Of a stretch of 64,000 nt of DNA, positions 57,675 to 64,000 are shown piece after piece. Below the pieces are notes generated by a model. It did not search any database. It saw only the letters and a program-made list of their open reading frames with translations, and had not been told where the DNA came from. The DNA comes from Stercorarius parasiticus (Eukaryota > Chordata > Aves > Charadriiformes > Stercorariidae), in the NCBI GenBank assembly GCA_013396915.1, contig VWZL01005058.1:25001-89000 (forward strand), in the 5' to 3' direction. The position numbers and the translations under genes are program-made. Numbering within the stretch: position 1 is the first letter of the stretch; each line of letters begins with the position of its first letter.

Positions 57675-58140
57675 TTGGATCAGCAGTTGCTTCCCATCCT
57701 GTTCAAAAGGGACCTGGCCTCAGTGATTCACGCCCTTGCTGCTTCCCGTCTGGACTCCATCAGTGCAGAATACTTGGGCATGAAGCCATCATCATTCCAG
57801 CTAATACAAAGAGCTGCAGCACTGTTCCTCAGCAGCAAAGGAGACCAGAAGCATATTCACCCTGCTCTCTTGACATCTGCACTGCCTGCCTACATGTCCA
57901 GTTGTGCTCTAAGACTCAATCCTTAATATTCTTGGTGGACTGCATCCAGCAAATCTCAGGTATCACCTGAGAAGTTCTTCCCATTCGATAACAACATGGT
58001 AGTTGACAGCCCTGCTTTGTGAGTGTTTTTATCAAAGAGCTGAAGTTTGTTTGCACAGGAGCTAGAACTTTCTCACAGGCTGGCCTGGGAGCATGGAACA
58101 GACTTCCACAGCAGTTAAGTATTACCATGAATGTCCTCGA
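57675..58140 (+). mobile_element. Decayed L2-type LINE, C-terminal part of the reverse-transcriptase ORF
   Basis: The frame at 57675-57926 reads LLPILFKRDLASVIHALAAS, then RLD, then YLGMKPSSFQLIQRAAALFL, and later HIHPALL. This follows the thumb region of L2-like non-LTR retrotransposons: a helix ending VIHALVTSRLDYCN, then YLGLP, then LQLIQNAAARLL, then HITPVL. After frameshifts and a stop, 58062-58100 reads TFSQAGLGAWNRLPQQL, matching the later block AFSVAAPRLWNSLP. The order and spacing support one degraded insertion rather than a gene. It is inactive: stops, a lost YC after RLD and no palm domain. The exact family (L2 or another L2-clade element) needs a repeat-library search. Confidence 0.75.
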
Positions 58141-58611
58141 CTTCTGCTTTTAAGAGTAGGGTGCACCTAGAGGTGCCAAAGGCGTCCCATATCCTCATAT
58201 TCTCTCATATAAACATGAACCTGCATGTAGATTTCTAAACCTTCCCCAAAACCCCAACCCACTACAACAGTGCTCTTCCAAAATGAAATATACAGTTCCT
58301 TCCCCAGGGAAAGGATGAAAGAAAGAACGAAGCACTCATAGCAGATGTTACTCATGTCGCGTAAAACAGCAGGAGAACATTCTCAGCTCCCAGTGCAAGC
58401 AGCTGAAGCAGAGCAGGGCAGAGGCAGAGGCAGCACAGAAGGGTCTCCAGAAGTTTTATGTAGCTTTATGTGTGTCCCTCTCTGGATGTCCAGTTCTAAC
58501 ATTTTTGCGTTCCGATTTTAGCACTGTTGAAGATAATCTCCCAGTTTCTTCCTCATTTCTTTAAGGGTTTAACTTTTCAAAGATCTCTGCATTGTAAAAT
58601 GCTCCCAAAGA

Positions 58612-58666
58612 CCTCAACATTTTAAAACAGCCTTTAATGGCCTCAACATTTTTAAATGGCCCTTGA
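58612..58666 (+). repeat. Imperfect 29-base tandem duplication
   Basis: CCTCAACATTTTAAAACAGC (from 58612) recurs as CCTCAACATTTTTAAATGGC (from 58641), each followed by CCTTT/CCTT. It lies inside the ancient-repeat cluster. Confidence 0.7.
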
Positions 58667-58734
58667 CATGAGCTGTAGCAGAACTAAGCAAGCTCTAGGC
58701 TATTTCAAGAACTAAAGGATTTGACTGAGAGCTT

Positions 58735-58795
58735 TAGTGGATACAGTAGCAGAGCTGGGATTCAAACACTATATTCTCTCATTTGGGGGTCAGCT
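58735..58795 (-). mobile_element. Short MIR-like fragment, reverse orientation
   Basis: CAGTAGCAGAGCTGGGATTC followed by AAACACTATATTCTCTC resembles the minus-strand MIR words agtggcagagctgggattcgaacccaggtct. Only about 50 bases are recognisable, so the call rests on one block. Confidence 0.5.
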
Positions 58796-59299
58796 AGAGA
58801 AAACTGCTAATTAACCTGGGCTGGGGTTGTCTCCTTGTGGCAGAGGCCTTCTGGGGCCAGCTGGGAAAGAGATTGGTGTGGGAACTGCATCAGCCATAGC
58901 AGCAGTGGTCCCGCTACCTCTGTGTAGGATTGTTTTGCCAAGGCCTCCGCAGTAGTTGAGTCTGTGTATCATGTAGGTCCCAACGGCGAGCCTTCCATGA
59001 CAGCAGGGGAGACCATGAATAATTTATACTCTTTACACAAAAACAGGGACAAAACTTTCAAACCTGCAGGTGAAGTTAGATTTTCAAGGATGTTTTCTTC
59101 ACAAAGAAAAGGCCTCAAAACATTTTTTTAAGTGAAATAGGAGATTAGTTCTGGTGTTTCTAGGTCCCCAAACTCTTGGGGTGAGGAGTGGAACATAGAT
59201 GCTGGCTTTCTAGGCCCCAAAGGCCAGGAGCCAGCAGGGAATAACTTTGTCAGCTCTTCTTAAAAAGAAGCCTACCTGAAATCCAATTAACAATCAAAG

Positions 59300-59425
59300 C
59301 TTTAGGCCAACATTTTCAAACTCAATGGCCTATTTCTGAGAGGGTGCTGAGCACCTCCAGCTGCAGTTAAGGCCAGTGCAAGATGCTGGTGCTGAGTACA
59401 TCAGGAAATCAGGTCATAAATGCCT
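59300..59425 (+). repeat. Probable ancient interspersed repeat with GGTGCTGAGCACC core
   Basis: The run contains AGGCCAACATTTTCAAA, GAGGGTGCTGAGCACCTCCA, GCTGCAG, then GGTGCTGAGTACATCAGGAA ATCAGG. These are words of a common amniote repeat (gaggtgctgagcacctgcagctcc..tcaggaaatcaggcc) that I recognise from memory without a secure family name. A further GGTGCTGAGCAG occurs at about 59454. Confidence 0.45.
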
Positions 59426-59577
59426 GAAGATAGGAACCTTGATAAAAGCATAGGTGCTGAGCAGCAATAGCCTCGTTTAAGGTCTCAGCAAAACACCTTT
59501 GGTGCTTAAATACAGGCGCCACATTCAGTAATGTTGGCCTTAGCCCTTAGCAGGCAATCAGGTTGCTTTTGTCAGAG

Positions 59578-59740
59578 CAAATGCCTAGGAGTCAGGAGAG
59601 ATGGATTCAGTTGCAAGGTCTGGTACTAACTTGCTCCACTTAAACATGCATCTTCTCCATCTCCTGAGTGAGGATGATGATAATAATATGCGTGCCAGAG
59701 ATACTAGGATTGTAATTAATGCTTATGTTTTGAGGGAACT
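59578..59740 (+). mobile_element. MIR / CORE-SINE-like remnant
   Basis: The order of words is CTAGGAGTCAGGAGAGATGG, then GGTCTGGTACTAACTTGCTC, then ATCTTCTCCATCTCCTGAGT, then GATGATGATAATAAT, then GATTGTAATTAATGCTTATG followed by TTTTGAG. This parallels MIR: gggagtcaggagacctgg, ctctgccactgacttgctg, tcagtttcctcatctg, gataataata, and gaggattaatgtttgtaaagcgctttgag. It is diverged and partly deleted in the middle, but collinear. Confidence 0.65.
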
Positions 59741-62465
59741 AGATAGAGCTGCATGCCTTGCAAGTATTATTAGTTAGAGTGCTTTTTTTTTCCTAAACCC
59801 TTACTGTACTTTCTGTTTCAGATAGATATATGGATATTAGTGTGCACCAGTAGGTGCATTGAGTATTTTTCCATGTCGTCCAAGATTTAAGAAATGCAGG
59901 CTTGTGTTCCTGAGATTTGAGACTTCTTTCCCTAGAAGGGAGAATTATTTTCCTTGCAAATTTTCTCAAAAAGGCAATCAAGAGAAGCATGGTGGAGGCA
60001 CTCATGCATTAGCTCTTTAAGGACATCCCTTGAAAGCGTTTCCCCTGCAAGTCCTTTGCTTCAATGTCAAACAAAGTTTAAATACAAAAAAAAAATACTT
60101 TGAATTCCCTTCCAGTGTCCCTTCCCGCCTGGGGATTAAGGGGTGTTATGGCCACATCAGGTTTTCTTGCGGTAATTCTTTTCTAAATAAGAAGTTTCCA
60201 GGTTTGGAGCTTGTGAGTCCACTGTCCTTTGATTGGCCTATTCAAATGTAAACACTCCTTGTGGGTACTTCGTTTGTTCATGAATATTTATAGCACATTG
60301 CAAAGCCCACCAAGCCCACAGTGGCAGAGTTTTTCAGGGACCATTTTGATTTCACTAGATAGTGCTTGACAAAGATGGGCTTAGTATTAACGGTTCTTAC
60401 TTGTCTCCACGTACTCCATATACTTCTAACTCTACATGCAACAGTCAGCCTGTGAAACTTTCCGCACTTTTTCCTGTAAACAAGCAGGAAACAGTGTGTT
60501 CATAACATCCTTTATGTATTTCCTGAGAGAATGTTCCTTAAATTTCTGGAGCAATTGTGTCACAATTATGGTTTTGTTTTTTCAGATTCTTGAGTGATAT
60601 TATTGATGAAATTAAGAATTGATTGACAAAGACAGTGTAGCAGTTAAGTGATGAATATTGCCTTTAAATAAACCGTTTTAATCTTGAAAAGGAATTCATA
60701 TTTAAGGAACAGTAAAATGGCAAAGAACTGGAAGCTAAATATACCATCCAAAATAAGTACCAAGCTACACCCACAAAGTACCCATACAAAAATAAGCAAA
60801 AATGTATATTCCTTCTCTTTCAAGGGGGATAGAGTCATACCCACATGTGTATGTGCTTGAATATATGTCCCTATTTTGCCTACACCTTCCTGTTTATGCT
60901 CTTGTATGCCTGGATTCTTTTTGTAAAATATAGGCATCTATTTAAAAAAAAATATCAGTAGTAGCAAAAAAGATTAACCCATACTTTGGATCTGTTCTCC
61001 TTATTGCCTTGTATGGTCAACATTAAATAGATTCTGCAGAATCAGGTAATAAAGTACAGTTCGTAATCTTTGTGACTGCAAAGACTGTGTCACGTAAATA
61101 TATTAAGTGAAGTTGTTGTCTCCAGTCTGAAAGCACATGAAACCATGGCAATCAGAATATAAGCTCCACTGTTCCTTTGTCTTTTTAAGTGTTGACTCTG
61201 AAGTGTATCACTGACATTGCATGTCAACATTAGCATCATGATTTCTGATTGTTTTAGCAAATTGAACAGCGAGATGTGCGAGATTTCAGCCCAAAAAAGT
61301 AAATAAGAAGTTGCTGCAGAAATAAAAAATGCACAGAAATGCAGAAGAAGTAGGAAACGAAAGGCAAAGGAGTAGAAGAGAAGTAGAAAAGAGATTATGG
61401 GGCAAAGAAAGAATCACGATAGAAATAATAGTGCTTGGGAAGGCAAACATTTTTCTGCTGAGTGATGCTGATAATAACGATAAGGCACTTGTAAAAATAA
61501 ATCATGATAATAATAAAGGGGAAGTTCAGTTATTACATAAAGGCCAATTTCTACCCTCAGTCCTTGCAGAAACCTCTGTGAACATCAGGGAGTCCTGTTG
61601 TAGACTGAGGGCAGGGAAAGCAGTAAATGTATTCCCTGACCCACAAATAATCATTAGAAATGGAATTCTGCCCTTTGCAGAAAATGAGGTTTTATCATCT
61701 GTGCCCTGAACGTTTCAGCCTACACTTTGCCATTAGTCAGATCAGTTGGCTCATACACCTGGAGTAAGCAGAAGAAATAAGCACTCTGTTTGCATTTGAA
61801 TAATTTCCTTGGTAGATCAGTTCAGTTCTCTTAATTGTCCATCCATTAATTTCTTGCTAATGTAGTTGATATCGATGACTGATTTTCTGTGCTAAACAGG
61901 AAGCACCACTTCTTCATTCTAGGACGCATTCCTTCCTACAACTGCCCTGCTGTTAGCTACCAGTAGCTGCCGTTATATTATCTTTCATCTGGCCCAGAGC
62001 TGACAACAGATGGCCATCTCCGGGACTGCCATCAGTGTGACTTTATGAAGCATCCAGCTATGGTGTACTGAGGAGCTTCATGGCCAGTTCTGCAAATCTG
62101 CCTCCCTTCCCCCTACCCCGCTGCTGGCCCCCCTCACTCCATCTCCGTGAATAAGCTCCTCATTCCTGGCTCCACTCTCCACTGGGCCTGCAGTTTCCCA
62201 ACGAGTGATGGCACAACGTTACCACTGAAAGTTTGCCACTCGAGGCCTGCCCCCTCTTCCCTCCACAGCACTGGCAGAAGGTTGCCATGGCCCCCATATT
62301 CCCCAGCATCCTCACCCCTCCATGGTCTGGGTGTACCAAAGCATAGGTAGAGGGGCTCTGTAGCAGCAAACCTGCCACCTCTTAAGATCTGTAGTCTGAA
62401 CGCTACCTTCTTCCATCACAGAGCTCAGCTAGTTAGCCCTACGTCTCCTCAAGCTACAGGGATTT

Positions 62466-62487
62466 GGGGGGGGTTGGGGAGGGGGGC
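62466..62487 (+). other. G-run cluster with G-quadruplex potential
   Basis: Runs of 8, 4 and 6 G separated by TT and A; the 8-G run can supply two G3 tracts with a GG loop, so four G3 tracts fit within 22 bases. This is sequence potential only. Confidence 0.55.
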
Positions 62488-64000
62488 ATTTGTTCTTTGG
62501 TTTTTTTAATGTTCCACAAGACACGCTGCCGAACCAAGATTGAGTATATTAAGTGTGAAGGAAGATAAAATATCGATTAGAGACCCAAAGTGGGGAAAAG
62601 TATAAAATTCACAAGCATCCCGATTCCATTGACACGTTAGATCATTTGGAAAAGCTGTTTCAACTGGGTGGCTGCTGTGCATTTTGGAGAAAGATATATT
62701 GTTTGCTCTTGACAGAGTTTTCTAAAGCAAGATACCTCCAGAGCTGAACCCGTATTTTAAGAGAAATTCACATTTGTATCCTTTATTGTGATATTTGCAG
62801 CAAGTCTACAGCTAGTAACAGTCTCTGCCCTCAAGCTATAAAGGAGTAAGGCTCCATTGTTGGAGAGAGAGCAGCCTTTCTGTGTGAAAGACTGAGATGT
62901 GGTGGGCAAGATGAATAATGCTTAAAAGCAGTGCTTGCGGTGCTGTCATTTAGAACAGGAACACTGAGGATTTAAACGAAAGTGAAAGGCATCGTAAATG
63001 AATCCTTTAAAATTGGTCAAATTTTCAGCTGCCTAAAATAACAAGTTTTCTCCATTGATATGTTCATTGAGTAGGAGGAAAGTTGGGAGGGGATGAATTC
63101 CCCTAGGGAGGAGGTGCAGATAGTTTGTGAAAACAAGGTGTGGTCAGTGATTCATAGAGAGACACATCCAGGAAACTCCAGTAAACAGCCATTTTGGCTC
63201 CAAAGTGGTGAATTTCCTTCTTTTTCTATTTTTTTTAATTATTTTCCTTTTTTTCCTTTTTTATTTTTGAGAGGAGGGAAAAAACCAGTATCACTAGGTT
63301 GCTCCATTCCAAACATTAGTCAAAAAGACTCAGATGCAGATGGCTACACAACTGGAGCTGTTCATTACAAAACCCCAACCAGGAGGAACAGCTTTTAGGT
63401 TTAGCTTTTCTACCTGCTATTGAGGTCAGGTTCACCATGCTTTGATCGAACTGAGGTTGAAGGATAATTTTGGATGGCAAAAGAGTGGATTTTTGCAGGC
63501 TCTCGTGATTTTTTTTTTAAGTTGAGCTTCCTTTGTGTTGAAAGCTGAAATTGAGTGTCCTCCACCCTGTTAACAAGGAACGAGAGAGAGAGATGATTCA
63601 GTTCTTGTGAACCAATGCTGCTGAGTTACACACATTTCTACATGCAGCCTTAGTTGTCTGTATTGTTATAGTCTCATTTTGCAGCAGAACTACTAGACAC
63701 AGGCACTGATCATGGGTGTGTAAATCTGCTTGAGGATACTCTGTGTCAGTGAATACTCTGCTTCCTCCCCATACTTTGTGTGTGTGCTATGTTCTATAAA
63801 GAACCTGTGATACTGCTAAATATTAGTGGTGCATTTTGCTTTGCTGTGCGTTTGTAAAGGTGAAAGGTGATTGTGCAGGAAAACGGAACAGTATATTTGC
63901 TGCGAGACAGGCACTAAGAACTCACTCCCATGCTCAGTTATAATTCATGACTGTACTGGTGGGAAGCCCTTATCCCTCTGTGGAGTTAATGCATCTCTAC

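Larger units (their letters stand above)
53003..64000 (+). other. Start of the following intron of the ZNF423-like gene (at least 11 kb in window)
   Basis: It begins with donor GTACCA at 53003. The next exon should start in phase 0 with Asn-His (the closing part of the third finger); I looked for a CAG acceptor followed by such codons and found none to 64000. Contents: an ancient-repeat cluster at 57.6-59.75 kb, a G-rich run at 62466, AT-rich unique DNA, and no recognisable gene. Retention of the intron would add 37 codons after Gln before a stop ending at 53116. Confidence 0.65.

Noticed and set aside
61329..61709. 126-codon + frame beginning with a Lys/Arg/Glu-rich stretch
   Set aside because: Purine-rich composition keeps the frame open; no recognisable domain and no splice support.

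Overview
The window looks like a piece of an amniote, most probably bird, nuclear genome. Reasons: nearly all of it is non-coding; the only convincing protein-coding sequence is two short spliced exons; a CR1-type retrotransposon 3' end with the TTCTATGAT-like tail typical of birds and other archosaurs lies near 27.6 kb; there are decayed MIR/CORE-SINE and L2-type remnants; and overall repeat content is low. No bacterial operon, CRISPR array, rRNA, tRNA or phage feature is visible.

Layout. The two exons lie on the + strand at 50042-50173 and 52887-53002. They join in frame and encode C2H2 zinc fingers matching the C-terminal fingers of the ZNF423 (OAZ/Ebfaz) and ZNF521 (EHZF) family; residue choices favour ZNF423. 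The window is therefore read as: a long intron (or more than one) at 1-50041, penultimate coding exons with a 2.7 kb intron between them, and at least 11 kb of the next intron at 53003-64000. The last finger is cut by the intron after 53002, so its closing histidines and the stop codon must lie in an exon beyond 64000. The large finger-rich central exon of the gene is not in the window and should lie upstream.

The upstream intronic span (1-50 kb) holds scattered old repeats (a MIR-like copy at 3.5 kb, a pair of related unassigned elements at 26.4 and 28.5 kb, the CR1 end at 27.6 kb, a MIR-like copy at 46.9 kb). It also has low-complexity tracts and microsatellites, several exact palindromes, and two CpG-rich patches. 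The stronger patch (48.78-49.08 kb, about 61% GC and CpG observed/expected about 0.76 by hand count) sits about 1 kb before the first exon. Much of the rest is unique sequence with AT-rich, homeobox-like words, as expected of introns of a developmental transcription factor; any enhancer role is inference.

The downstream span (53-64 kb) has a cluster of ancient repeats at 57.6-59.75 kb, including a recognisable remnant of an L2-type LINE reverse-transcriptase C-terminus and several MIR-like pieces. I found no previously undescribed coding system. The many other open frames of 60-215 codons look like chance frames in non-coding DNA. Two single ambiguous bases (38191 and 54932) are present.
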